Shown: positions 28,516 through 36,693 of the stretch, piece by piece
Numbering within the stretch: the stretch's first letter is position 1
How the letters are laid out: each line of letters starts with the position of its first letter
NCBI GenBank assembly: GCA_002728755.1
Contig: PBVT01000085.1
Coordinates: 124,001-188,000, forward strand
Source: Myxococcales bacterium
GTDB taxonomy: Bacteria; Myxococcota_A; UBA9042; UBA3505
Reading direction: 5' to 3'
DNA: 64,000 bases
Position numbers and translations under genes: made by a program
Notes under the pieces: model-generated
What the model was told of the DNA's origin: nothing
The model's database searches: none
The model's input: only the letters and a program-made list of their open reading frames with translations

Positions 28516-28620
28516 AAAAGGGGGGCTTGTGGAGCGGACATGGGGTCCGCGGGATCGGGGTAGCGGGTCGTGCCCAAGAGAGGTGGCGATTTCGGGCACT
28601 GGGTGCAACACAAGCCCCCC
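28516..28620 (-). ncRNA. Candidate structured small RNA (three-stem element closed by a 12-bp stem)
   Basis: GGGGGGCTTGTG (28520-28531) and CACAAGCCCCCC (28609-28620) are perfect 12-bp inverted repeats enclosing 77 bases. Inside are two more perfect hairpins: GCGGAC/GTCCGC (28534-28539 with 28545-28550, 5-nt loop) and GTGCCC/GGGCAC (28570-28575 with 28594-28599, 18-nt loop). On the minus strand the closing stem is followed by UUUU (28519-28516), a terminator-like end, and an AT-rich TTATCT (28628-28623) lies where a -10 box would be for a start in the G-run. The minus-strand loop carries CCACCUCU, able to pair with Shine-Dalgarno sequences. It may also be an elaborate terminator for the epimerase operon. 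No known RNA family recognised. Confidence 0.4.
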
Positions 28621-28669
28621 ACAGATAACCATTCGGACCGAAATTTCGAATCTGTAGAGCCCGCTGTAA

Positions 28670-29629
28670 TTATTGATGTCGTTTTTTGTGCCAGGCGATG
28701 GTTTTGGCGAGTCCTTCCGCGAGGGGCACCTGTGGTTTATAGCCAAGAGTGCGAAGCTTCTGGGTAGACGGACAACGACGTATAGGGCTACCGGTTCGGC
28801 GCTCGGAAGGGATCGTTTTTAATTTGAGTTCGAGTGCCCCGGCGAGGAGCTCATTGAGCTGGTCGATAGTCACTTCATCTTCTGTACCGAGATGGTAAAT
28901 CGTACCGGCTTCCCCCTCCATGCCGGCCAGGGCCAGTCCACGGACACAATCATCGATATAGCAGAACGCGCGGGTCTCCTTACCGGTTCCTTCGATTGGA
29001 ATAGACACGTCATCAGCGTCGGATTCGGAGGCAGCCGTCATCATCTTTTCAATAAGTTGCGGGATAACGTGGTCGCCTCCCATATCCGGTCCGTAGATAT
29101 TATGTGGTCGGACGATAACCGTCTCGAGTCCACGTGCGGGTCCCATATGGAGGCATAGAAGTTCACCTGCGATCTTACTACCCGCGTACGAGAATCGGGG
29201 GTTGGTCGGGTCGGCGATTACCAGAGGATGTGTTTCGGGCGTAGGGATCTGCTGGGCATCTCCATACACCTCACTGCTGCTGACGAAGACAAGTCGTTGA
29301 AGCTGATGGGCGAAGGCCGCCTGGAGCACATTCAATGTACCCCCGATGCCAACATCAATGACTGTATCTGGTACGGCGTAGAAGTTCTTCGTGCCGTTAA
29401 CCGCTGCCAGGTGCCAGACCATCTGGCAGCCACTGGTAGCCTCGAGCACCTCCTGGGGATTACGAATATCACCGCGTATATAGTCGATTCTATCCGCCAG
29501 GTCCGCGAGCCGGTGGGGGTCACCACGAGATACATCATCGAATATACGAACCGTATGACCAGCTTCGACAAGGTGCCTGGTAAGGGCGGCTCCAATGAAG
29601 CCCATCCCCCCGGTGATCAACATCTTCAT
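28670..29629 (-). CDS. NAD-dependent sugar epimerase/dehydratase
   Basis: 319 residues of the extended short-chain dehydrogenase family acting on nucleotide sugars. The NAD-binding TGGMGFIG is at residues 6-13, the catalytic Tyr148-x-x-x-Lys152 in RFSYAGSKIAGE and the Ser in VFVSSSEVYG. Sequence blocks (PHNIYGPDMGGDHVIPQLIEKM, GxxTRAFCYIDDCVRGLALA) resemble UDP-glucose 4-epimerase and UDP-glucuronate decarboxylase relatives; the exact sugar is not decidable here. The ATG overlaps the stop of the upstream dehydrogenase gene by 4 bp, so the two are translationally coupled. Last gene of the polysaccharide cluster. Confidence 0.9.
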   Translation of the reverse strand: MKMLITGGMGFIGAALTRHLVEAGHTVRIFDDVSRGDPHRLADLADRIDYIRGDIRNPQEVLEATSGCQMVWHLAAVNGTKNFYAVPDTVIDVGIGGTLNVLQAAFAHQLQRLVFVSSSEVYGDAQQIPTPETHPLVIADPTNPRFSYAGSKIAGELLCLHMGPARGLETVIVRPHNIYGPDMGGDHVIPQLIEKMMTAASESDADDVSIPIEGTGKETRAFCYIDDCVRGLALAGMEGEAGTIYHLGTEDEVTIDQLNELLAGALELKLKTIPSERRTGSPIRRCPSTQKLRTLGYKPQVPLAEGLAKTIAWHKKRHQ

Positions 29630-30897
29630 CCGTCGCTACCCAGATCGGCGATAGCCTGCGCCTGATAAAAGATCTGACCCGTCCCCCCGACATTCCAGAT
29701 GTCTACGATCCAGCAGTCGGGACGCGTGGTACTCAATGTCTTCAATACCTCGTCATAGCCGTTATGGTTTGTTGCGACGAAGACCACATCGGCGTCTTCC
29801 GTGGCCTCTTCCCACGATGTGTTGGTGAGAGTTCCATTCACCGGATCCAGAATCTCGGCGGTCAGATTATGATCGCTTACCTTGATGGAATGTGGGCATT
29901 CCCGTTGAAGGTATCGATACAGCTTCGGCACCAGGCTATCCCGGATATCATCGCTGTCCTGCTTGAAGGTGTAGCCGAGAATCGCCACTCGTTGGTCGAT
30001 AAGAGTTGTTCGCCTACGTAGATGATCCACCAGGAATAATGGGATGGATTCGTTCATCTTCCAGGCGGAGAGCAATATATCCGGATAGGGATTCCATTCA
30101 TTGATCATGCCGAAGTCTTTTCGAAGACAGGCTCCTGCTGTCAGACCCGGGGATGCCAATTGGTTTCGGGGATATTCGTAATTGGCCAGTGACTGGATTT
30201 CGTAGATGTTTCCATCGAGGGTGTCGGCGACCAGAGCGAATTGGTTTGCGAGGGCGAAATGCACATATCGCTCGGCGTTGGTGAACAGCTTCACGAGTTC
30301 AGCATTCAGAAAGCTGGTATGCAGAACCTTGGGACTGATCGTCTCGAATAGCTGACTGGAAGCCTCTTTGCTGAGGGTGTCTTCGCAGCCAACCACCTGT
30401 GGAAGTGTCTTTAATTCTTCGTAAGCACATCCTTCCGCGATGCGTTCTGGGCAGAAAGCCAGGCCGAGATCGACTCCCACACGTAGGGAAGATTTTTTTT
30501 CGATGAATCGCTTTACGAATGTTGTTGTTCGTGGAGCAACTGTACTTCGCAGGCCAAGAAAATGACCTGGTCGCAAGACAGGCGTGAGCTCTTCAATGAC
30601 GCGCTGAAGCTGCCGTAGATCGCTCTCGATATGCTCGTGAAGAGGTGTGCCGACCGTGATGATAATGTTCTTTGCCCGAGCCGCGACCGCGATGTTGTCG
30701 GACACCTCAAACTGCTTCTTCGCGATGATGGCGTCAAAGCCAGGCTCGCGAAAGGGCATGGTTCCCTGGTTGATCTGGCTGCGCAGATCCGCGTTGATGT
30801 CATAGCCGATTGCTTTGAGACCAGCGTCGACAAAAGCCAACCCGAGAGGTAGGCCAACCCGGCCAGTTCCGATAATGCAAACGTCAAAGTCGAACAT
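29626..30897 (-). CDS. Nucleotide-sugar 6-dehydrogenase (UDP-glucose/UDP-ManNAc dehydrogenase family)
   Basis: 423 residues. Oxidises the C6 hydroxyl of a UDP- or GDP-sugar to the uronate with two NAD. The N-terminal Rossmann site is IGTGRVGLPLG (9-19). The central ELVKLFTNAERY helix carries Lys203 and Asn207, and the catalytic Cys257 lies in GACLRKDF. The C-terminal domain has GYTFKQDSDDIRDS. Substrate (UDP-glucose, UDP-GlcNAc or UDP-ManNAc) is not certain; the short motif GLTAGACL differs from the common GGPCLPKD. GGAG 8 nt before ATG 30897 supports the start. It feeds the downstream epimerase and the DegT aminotransferase upstream in the same cluster. Confidence 0.9.
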   Translation of the reverse strand: MFDFDVCIIGTGRVGLPLGLAFVDAGLKAIGYDINADLRSQINQGTMPFREPGFDAIIAKKQFEVSDNIAVAARAKNIIITVGTPLHEHIESDLRQLQRVIEELTPVLRPGHFLGLRSTVAPRTTTFVKRFIEKKSSLRVGVDLGLAFCPERIAEGCAYEELKTLPQVVGCEDTLSKEASSQLFETISPKVLHTSFLNAELVKLFTNAERYVHFALANQFALVADTLDGNIYEIQSLANYEYPRNQLASPGLTAGACLRKDFGMINEWNPYPDILLSAWKMNESIPLFLVDHLRRRTTLIDQRVAILGYTFKQDSDDIRDSLVPKLYRYLQRECPHSIKVSDHNLTAEILDPVNGTLTNTSWEEATEDADVVFVATNHNGYDEVLKTLSTTRPDCWIVDIWNVGGTGQIFYQAQAIADLGSDG

Positions 30898-30923
30898 ACG
30901 ATGCTCCTGCGCTACCTACTAGC

Positions 30924-31694
30924 CTAGCGCGATTTGGGCCCTCGTCGCCACCCTGACCGTTTCCATTCCCGAAATAGAACCCTGGCTGTGGCCAATCCGT
31001 CGGTCCAGGCGTTCAATTTTGCCTCTCCTCCAATTCGAGGATGTTCGACGGACGAAAGCTCGGCCATCTTGAATCCTGCATGGTGGACACGAAGTTTAAA
31101 TTCGGCCTCGAACGCTTGACTCTCTTCTTCGAGTTGGATCACGTCAAAGATGGAGCGTCGCCACATCTGCAGACCCATCATTACATCGCTTAAGGGGTAG
31201 CCATGAAGGAGTTTGGCCAGGAAAACGATCGACAGGTTACCGAACTCGTGCAGTAGGGTGTCGTCGTTCGAGGTCGACCACGGCCAACGGCCGATTCCGC
31301 GATATTTGAATTGCCCGCAATAGCGGCTGGCGAGCACATAATCATACCCATCGTTGATGGTTGCCCGCATACGAGGCAGGTCCTGCCAATTATGAGAACC
31401 GTCGGCGTCGACGATACAGAGCAGGTCGCCGGTCGCGGTTTCAAAAGCCTCATATAAGCCCGGCCCGAAACCTGGACGACTTTGTCGTAGGAGCTGTACC
31501 CCACGCTCCTCTACAATGGCCTGGGTACCGTCATCGGACCCTCCATCTACGACCAGAAGCTCTTCAAATCCACCGGTCTCCAATAACCCATCGAGGACGG
31601 TACCAATGCAGGCCGCTTCATTGAGAGTTGGAACGATCACGCTCAGGCGATGGCCGTCGGGGCCTGTTTTCAGCGGTTTTGAATCTTTGGTCAT
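30924..31694 (-). CDS. Glycosyltransferase family 2 (dolichyl-phosphate-mannose-synthase-like)
   Basis: 256 residues with a single GT-A domain: SVIVPTLNEAACIG near the N-terminus, the nucleotide-binding LVVDGGSDDGTQ and the metal-binding DADGSHNW. No C-terminal membrane helices are seen, so it resembles the short DPM1-type enzymes that load a sugar on polyprenyl phosphate, or a simple polysaccharide GT. Sugar donor is unknown. It lies 18 bp downstream of the aminotransferase gene and 26 bp upstream of the dehydrogenase gene on the same strand. Confidence 0.88.
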   Translation of the reverse strand: MTKDSKPLKTGPDGHRLSVIVPTLNEAACIGTVLDGLLETGGFEELLVVDGGSDDGTQAIVEERGVQLLRQSRPGFGPGLYEAFETATGDLLCIVDADGSHNWQDLPRMRATINDGYDYVLASRYCGQFKYRGIGRWPWSTSNDDTLLHEFGNLSIVFLAKLLHGYPLSDVMMGLQMWRRSIFDVIQLEEESQAFEAEFKLRVHHAGFKMAELSSVEHPRIGGEAKLNAWTDGLATARVLFREWKRSGWRRGPKSR

Positions 31695-31712
31695 CGTAAA
31701 AGGGGGTCTGGT

Positions 31713-32921
31713 TTATGCGTTGGAAATGGAACGACGAATTACAGTACAGATTGCTTTGATCTGATCTGCACTGAGCCCATAGGAGCTTGGTAGGTTGATA
31801 CCCGTTTGCGCTGCCCATTCGCTGGCAGGGAAGGGACCTTGCGGCTTGGCGGATGTCTGTAAAATAGGCTGTACATGCAGTGGCGTGAAAACGGGACGTG
31901 TTTCGATGCCGTTTTCGGCCAAAATAGCACGCAGCGTGCTGGCATCCAGCCCGGCCTCTTCGGGGTCGACGTGAATGGTATACATCCAATAGGCATGCCG
32001 ACCAGAGGAGCAGTCTGTCGGGAGAGTGATGCCGGGCAGATCCGATAGATGGAGTTGATATTGTATGGCTAGCCACTGCCGCTGGGTCACGATCTCTTCC
32101 AGTTTCTGGAGTTGAACGGTCCCGACGGCAGCCTGGAGGGCGCTCATGCGAATATTAAATGGCATATGTTCATGCCAGAAGAAGCGGCCCGGACTATAAC
32201 TATAACCACGAAGCTCTCGGAGTAACTTGGCCAGCTCCGCGTGATTTGTTGTCAGAGCCCCACCGTTTCCTGTGGTGATCATCTTGTTGGCGTAGAAGCT
32301 ATGTACACCGACATCGCCCAGGCCACCGACCGGTGCCTCTTCTGTACGAGCACCAAGGGCCTCACAGGCATCTTCCAATACAAACAGACCGTGGTCATTT
32401 GCGAGGGCATTGAGTTCGTTCATAGCGCAGGGGTGACCGTAGGTGTGGACAGGTATCATTCCGACGGTTTTGTCTGTTATTGCGTTCCGCACGGTGTCTG
32501 CCGACATCACAAGGCTGTCCTTGTCTACATCCACAAAGATCGGTTGGGCACCCGCACGAACGACGCAGGCTCCGACGGATATAAAGGTAAGAGCGGGTAC
32601 GATCACCTCGTCGCCCGGGCCCACACCAAGGGCGTACATAAGAAGGTCAAGACCGTGCGTACCGCTGGAGACGGCGATTGCATGATCGGTCTCGCACTGT
32701 GCAGCCAGGGCGGCCTCGAATTCTTCTACCGCTGGGCCAGCGCTAGAAATAAAGCCGGTCTCGACGGCGCGTTGAATAGAGGCCATCTCCTCGGGCCCCA
32801 ACCAGGGCTCCGTAACCGATATGGTGGAGTCGGTTCGATCCAGCGGAGGATTTTCAGCCGGGTAAAGGGCTGTTCTCTGGGGGTGGGTCGAGAGATTGGG
32901 TTGGGCCAGTTTTTTTATCAT
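31713..32921 (-). CDS. DegT/DnrJ/EryC1/StrS family sugar aminotransferase
   Basis: 402 residues of the PLP-dependent aspartate-aminotransferase fold that transfers an amino group to a keto nucleotide sugar. The PLP Schiff-base Lys213 lies in HSFYANKMITTGNGGA, the pyridine-N contact Asp184 in VLEDACEALGA, and the N-terminal SSGTHGLDLLMYALGVGPGDEVIVP block is typical. In a surface-polysaccharide cluster it would make a 3- or 4-amino sugar. The first 35 residues are an extra low-complexity extension (THPQRTALYPAENPP), so translation may start later. A terminator lies just upstream, so it probably has its own promoter. Confidence 0.9.
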   Translation of the reverse strand: MIKKLAQPNLSTHPQRTALYPAENPPLDRTDSTISVTEPWLGPEEMASIQRAVETGFISSAGPAVEEFEAALAAQCETDHAIAVSSGTHGLDLLMYALGVGPGDEVIVPALTFISVGACVVRAGAQPIFVDVDKDSLVMSADTVRNAITDKTVGMIPVHTYGHPCAMNELNALANDHGLFVLEDACEALGARTEEAPVGGLGDVGVHSFYANKMITTGNGGALTTNHAELAKLLRELRGYSYSPGRFFWHEHMPFNIRMSALQAAVGTVQLQKLEEIVTQRQWLAIQYQLHLSDLPGITLPTDCSSGRHAYWMYTIHVDPEEAGLDASTLRAILAENGIETRPVFTPLHVQPILQTSAKPQGPFPASEWAAQTGINLPSSYGLSADQIKAICTVIRRSISNA

Positions 32922-32984
32922 AGTAGCCGTTGCATACGCTGGGCTGGGAAAAGCGAGGTCCGTCGAAACAAAAGGATGCCGAAC

Positions 32985-33020
32985 AAAAAGCGGCGTGGCA
33001 AGGCGTTCGACTCGCCACCG
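32985..33020 (-). terminator. Probable intrinsic terminator after the flippase-lipoprotein genes
   Basis: On the minus strand a GC-rich stem made from CGGTGGC and GCCACGCCG (with a CG bulge) is followed directly by CTTTTTG, the T-run being 32989-32985. It lies 27 bp after the lipoprotein stop at 33047 and 64 bp before the aminotransferase start, so it would split the polysaccharide cluster into two transcripts. Confidence 0.5.
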
Positions 33021-33046
33021 GCCCGTACATTATCGGGAGATAGCCC

Positions 33047-33442
33047 TCATAGTCCATCCTCCGGGTCCCATTCGATCAACATCCAGACGTCGCCAACACG
33101 TTTCCAGGTTTGCTTTACGGTGACAGCCCGTACAATTGTACTTGCCCGATTGGTCCAACCAAAGTGGACCTGCGCTGTAGCGGTCTTTGGTCCGGTCAAA
33201 GCGACCCGAATGACCTCGTATCCGGTACACCGACGGGTTTTTGCCTTTTCCAGTTGGGAGTCTTCAAAGGCTGCGCGTTTCATGGGCAGAATATATCCGG
33301 CCGCTAGATCAAACTTTCCCCAGCGAACATGCGCGCTGAACATTTCTACGCGTCGCCCCAGATCATTGCCCCCGTCCGGAGGTGGACAGGCGGTAAGAAG
33401 CAGGAGTGAAACTAGCGCCAGGAGTTGTGTCAGTCGCTTCAA
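33047..33442 (-). CDS. Small lipoprotein, DUF4878/NTF2-like in appearance
   Basis: 131 residues with a lipobox LLTAC (Cys19) followed by PPPDGG. The mature part is a helix (VEMFSAHVRWGKFDLAAGYI) followed by four or five beta strands ending in QTWKRVGDVWMLIEWDPEDGL, the shape of an NTF2-like fold in which the last strand has the common TxKWxxxGdxWxI pattern. No catalytic residues. The ATG overlaps the flippase stop by 4 bp, so it is coupled to the flippase. A role in polysaccharide export is inferred from context only. Confidence 0.75.
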   Translation of the reverse strand: MKRLTQLLALVSLLLLTACPPPDGGNDLGRRVEMFSAHVRWGKFDLAAGYILPMKRAAFEDSQLEKAKTRRCTGYEVIRVALTGPKTATAQVHFGWTNRASTIVRAVTVKQTWKRVGDVWMLIEWDPEDGL

Positions 33443-35070
33443 CGGTTGCCTCTTCGTCCTAGAAGTCGGGCGATGCTTCGGGCGTCGTCACCCGTGAGCT
33501 CGCGAGATACAAACCATGCAATCAATACGCAGGCAAAGAAAACCAGTACGCGGAGTAGAGCTGTAAGGATGCTGGTCACAGGCATAAGATGAAGTAGAGC
33601 AAAGGCGATGCCCCCTGCGCCGACGACACCACGAATTAAGCTCAACCATGGTAATCGGACGGAGAGAATGCGGGCCAGTAGGATACTCGACAAGATAAAG
33701 CCAAGAAGGGGGCCAGCCATACTCAGCCACGCGGCAACAGTTGCACGATCGAATGGAGTCGTGGCGTTCCGTGTGCCGATCATAAGGAGTACAACGTAGG
33801 TTACGGCACATACGAGCCCAACGAAGAATGTCTTCCCCGGATGTCCCGCAGCGGTCAATATGCTGGTGAGAAGAAAATATAGGGCAAAGGCGAGTGTGCC
33901 GAAGACCATCGGGATAAGGAAAATGGCGCCGGCTGCGTAGGGAGCTCCGAATAGAATTCGAAGGAGGATATCTTCGGTCAAAACAAGAGCACCACAGAGA
34001 CTGGCCACCAGGAGGATTGCGAAACGTAGGGCGCCAGTAATGGTCCGTTCTGTCTTTTTCTGATCCTCTTGAAATGTTGCCGCAGAGAGTAGCGGAAAGA
34101 TCACGAAGGTCAGGGAGATTATGGCCTGATAGGGGAGCATGGTGATGATACGAACCGCCCCATAGATCCCCGTAACGGAGCTCGCACCGTCCCGAGCAAG
34201 ATGGTCTGTCGATAAGGTGGCATTTTCCATTGTACCGTGCAGAAGGTTCATCCCCAGACCGGCGCCTGCAGCTTCCAATGTGTTTGCACCCGCGCCGTGC
34301 ACCAGACCCTTCAGGAGTACGACATCACCCTGCAGGATAAAATAAAGCGTTAGATTGAAGCCCATGACGCCCGCCATAAAACGGATCATCCGCCGGGTAT
34401 CCATCACATTGGCGTCTGGGTTGGGGCGAGCGGGGGTCTTCCTTGCGATGACGAGAAAAGCCACACAGGTCATAAGCAGCGTCACGGTTGTAAACATTGC
34501 GAATACACCGATAACGCCCAGGCCCAGGATCACAGCAGTGACAATGCCAGCTGTTTTTAGAGTCGCAAAGCCGATATCAAACATGGCCTGGGTACGATAA
34601 TTTTCGAGGCCGTTCGCGATACCGATCCACGTTGCGTATAGCCCATACCCGAGCAGCACACCCGTTGCGATGCGTAGAGGTAAGGCCAGGGATCCATCGT
34701 GCCACAGCCAGCCGGCGATCAAATCGGCACCCAGAAATACGACCAGAGCCAGGCTACCCGAGACCGTTAACGCAAGGCTTTGTGCGCGTCGGCGTACAAG
34801 TCCCGCATCCGCTGGAGATTCGGACGCGCCCTTACTCGAGGTTTGGAGTGAACCTGTCAGAATGACCATGCTCAATACAGCCAGAAATCGCGCAAGGGTC
34901 TGGTAATCACCGTATAGCTGGGTATCCCCAAACAGCCTTGGCAGGGCAATGTTGAGAAGGGTGGCCGTCACCAGGAACCAAAGCTTGGCTCCCGTAATCC
35001 AGAGGAATCCCCGGCCTATATGGCCATCAGAAACGTCTGATTCGGGTTTGGGCTCCTCCCCCGACTCCAT
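33439..35070 (-). CDS. Polysaccharide flippase (Wzx/MATE-like, MOP superfamily)
   Basis: 543 residues with about 14 hydrophobic segments and short connecting loops, e.g. GRGFLWITGAKLWFLVTATL near the N-terminus and SLIRGVVGAGGIAFALLHLM near the C-terminus. The MOP-superfamily fold fits lipid-linked oligosaccharide flippases that carry undecaprenyl-linked repeat units across the inner membrane. The N-terminal 20 residues are acidic and cytoplasmic. Its ATG overlaps the stop of the HEAT lipoprotein gene by one base (TGATG). Substrate follows from the neighbouring sugar genes, not from sequence. Confidence 0.88.
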   Translation of the reverse strand: MESGEEPKPESDVSDGHIGRGFLWITGAKLWFLVTATLLNIALPRLFGDTQLYGDYQTLARFLAVLSMVILTGSLQTSSKGASESPADAGLVRRRAQSLALTVSGSLALVVFLGADLIAGWLWHDGSLALPLRIATGVLLGYGLYATWIGIANGLENYRTQAMFDIGFATLKTAGIVTAVILGLGVIGVFAMFTTVTLLMTCVAFLVIARKTPARPNPDANVMDTRRMIRFMAGVMGFNLTLYFILQGDVVLLKGLVHGAGANTLEAAGAGLGMNLLHGTMENATLSTDHLARDGASSVTGIYGAVRIITMLPYQAIISLTFVIFPLLSAATFQEDQKKTERTITGALRFAILLVASLCGALVLTEDILLRILFGAPYAAGAIFLIPMVFGTLAFALYFLLTSILTAAGHPGKTFFVGLVCAVTYVVLLMIGTRNATTPFDRATVAAWLSMAGPLLGFILSSILLARILSVRLPWLSLIRGVVGAGGIAFALLHLMPVTSILTALLRVLVFFACVLIAWFVSRELTGDDARSIARLLGRRGNR

Positions 35071-36599
35071 CAGTTGCGACCCTCATCTTTTGTCTTTGTA
35101 GAGCCTGGTCCTTTGGCTCGTAGACAAGCTTGGATTGTCTGACGGTATGCATCACCCGTTTGCGTGAGGATTTCCTTCACACGGATTTCACATTCTGCGG
35201 CGCGTTCCGGCGTGATCTTTTTTGATTTCTTCTGTTGGTCAATCAGCGCAAGCAGCTCCATGCCGTCGAGTGCGTTTTGTGCGAGTGCTGAGGCGTTCGA
35301 CACCTTATCGAATACAGTTGCCAGGCTACGACGACGTCCTTTGCGAACGACGTTCTTGAGACTCCGTGTCGCGGAGGTGGAGTTCCACACCTTTGAACAT
35401 ACGATACCGAGTGCCATTTGAACCGGGACTCGAGAGCTGATGAGCTTCAGAACCTTATCCTTGCTGTCTTTGGCCTTGTTATGAAGATTGTCAGCACAGA
35501 ATTCTACCATGGTCATATCGGTAGAACGCTCTTCCGCGTCGGCGAAGTTGATATCAGGGCCGAGGGCTTCCAGAGCAAGGTCGAAGCCAGCGTCTCCCAT
35601 ATTGTTCACCAGCATACGAATGGCCGTCCAACGGTCATCGATCGAATCGCCGGTGAGGATAGGGTTCAAAGCGATGAGAGCGTCTTCGACCAGCTTACGG
35701 TCCGTTAGAGCGCTGGAGGCGCACGAGGTCGCTGCGTTGAGGGCGTGCAGGCGAAGAGAGGGGTCTTTATCGGGATCAAGATAGATCTTCATCATTGGGA
35801 CGAACCCTCGCCCTGCACCACTGGCCTCCATCAAACGGAGCTCTTCCTCGTTCCACGGCCAGTCTCCCTTCTGCTTTAGATGAAGTGATACGAGGGAGTT
35901 TCCGAGAACAGCTTTGGCGTGTGCTTTGGACTTTTCGTCTATATCGGAATCGGAACTCAGCGCGATTCGAATCAAATAGGTTTTCATCAACTTCAGGTCG
36001 AAGCCGTGTTGGATCAAGAGACCGGCTCCGTCCACACCGTGGATTCCAAGCTCAGAAATCTGGCTTTTTTTGATGCGGCGTTCGATTTGCGTCTGGATCT
36101 GCTTTTGTGTGGAATTTTGATCCAGGCCTGCGAATGCCCAGGTTGCGATTTCCTTTTGGATAGAGCTGCGAAGATCCGGAGGTAGGAAAAACCCTCTGCC
36201 TTTCCGTATCGAAACCAGCTGGACGAGGGTATCTCGAGTGACCGCAGCTTCGTCACTGGCTCCCTTCAAGCGTGGACGAATCTTCTCAATCAGTCGTTTT
36301 GCGATCTCAATTCCGTCTGGGGCTGCATCTACCATGCGGGGGAGCTCGAAGGTGAGTCCTTTCTCGACCATGATCTCCAGGGCTTGTAAACGTTTAGCAG
36401 GGCTTACAGAAGGATTACGCATCACTTTGCGTTCCACCTGGTCCAGGCCTGCTGCGTTCTTGGTCCATCGCCGTAAATCCGATTCATCCACAGAGCTGCC
36501 GCATCCGATGAATATAAGGGATGCCAACATGACGATAATAAGAAGCGCCGACCCGAAGGGTCTGAACGTCTTATTTTTGTATGTGGTGTGATTAGCCAT
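35070..36599 (-). CDS. Lipoprotein with HEAT/ARM-like helical repeats
   Basis: 509 residues from ATG 36599, which gives a lipoprotein signal with lipobox LIFIGC (Cys33); an extended frame from 36713 would cross into the divergent gene. The mature part is all helical with repeated Leu/Ala-rich pairs (SLRLHALNAATSCASSAL, DDRWTAIRMLVNNMGDAGF) like HEAT repeats, and a Lys/Arg-rich patch near 430-450 (KGRRRSLATVFDKV). No enzyme motif. It is the first gene of the minus-strand cluster and overlaps the flippase start by one base. A role as periplasmic scaffold is a guess. Confidence 0.82.
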   Translation of the reverse strand: MANHTTYKNKTFRPFGSALLIIVMLASLIFIGCGSSVDESDLRRWTKNAAGLDQVERKVMRNPSVSPAKRLQALEIMVEKGLTFELPRMVDAAPDGIEIAKRLIEKIRPRLKGASDEAAVTRDTLVQLVSIRKGRGFFLPPDLRSSIQKEIATWAFAGLDQNSTQKQIQTQIERRIKKSQISELGIHGVDGAGLLIQHGFDLKLMKTYLIRIALSSDSDIDEKSKAHAKAVLGNSLVSLHLKQKGDWPWNEEELRLMEASGAGRGFVPMMKIYLDPDKDPSLRLHALNAATSCASSALTDRKLVEDALIALNPILTGDSIDDRWTAIRMLVNNMGDAGFDLALEALGPDINFADAEERSTDMTMVEFCADNLHNKAKDSKDKVLKLISSRVPVQMALGIVCSKVWNSTSATRSLKNVVRKGRRRSLATVFDKVSNASALAQNALDGMELLALIDQQKKSKKITPERAAECEIRVKEILTQTGDAYRQTIQACLRAKGPGSTKTKDEGRN

Positions 36600-36607
36600 G
36601 AGCCCTA

Positions 36608-36637
36608 TATCTAAACACCCCTTTGGGTTCGATGCAA
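36608..36637 (-). promoter_or_regulatory. Candidate promoter of the HEAT lipoprotein gene
   Basis: On the minus strand TTGCAT (36637-36632) is followed after 18 bp by TAGATA (36613-36608). The -10 box ends only 8 nt before the ATG at 36599, so transcription would start at or next to the start codon (leaderless or nearly so). Confidence 0.4.
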
Positions 36638-36657
36638 TGTCCATGAATTGTGTTGGA

Positions 36658-36686
36658 TTGGCAGATTTGTTGGAGTGGATTAGAGT
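36658..36686 (+). promoter_or_regulatory. Candidate promoter of the BNR-repeat gene
   Basis: TTGGCA (36658-36663) and TAGAGT (36681-36686) with a 17-bp spacer. The ATG at 36694 begins 8 nt after the -10 box, again a near-leaderless geometry. No Shine-Dalgarno is visible in front of that ATG, which agrees with it. Confidence 0.45.
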
Positions 36687-36693
36687 TCTGTAT

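Larger units (their letters stand above)
28324..28669. other. 346-bp gene-free region between prkA and the epimerase gene
   Basis: No credible gene is found here. It holds the leader of prkA with the palindrome CCTCATATGAGG (28334-28345), a small hairpin AGGAT-TGCC-ATCCT followed by GAGTTTTT on the plus strand (about 28433-28456), a 12-bp palindrome ACTGAATTCAGT (28468-28479), and the large inverted-repeat element at 28520-28620. No strong sigma-70 or sigma-54 promoter for prkA could be picked by eye. Confidence 0.7.

Noticed and set aside
28520..28620. Signal recognition particle RNA, 6S RNA or integron attC site
   Set aside because: The SRP core (GGAA-type tetraloop with AGGUC..GGAAGCAGCC) is missing on both strands, the length is too short for 6S RNA, and no RYYYAAC/GTTRRRY core sites flank the repeat.
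32241..33497. 418-codon plus-strand open frame opposite the aminotransferase and lipoprotein genes
   Set aside because: It crosses a terminator and three minus-strand genes with strong family matches, and its translation is Cys/Arg/His-rich without any domain.
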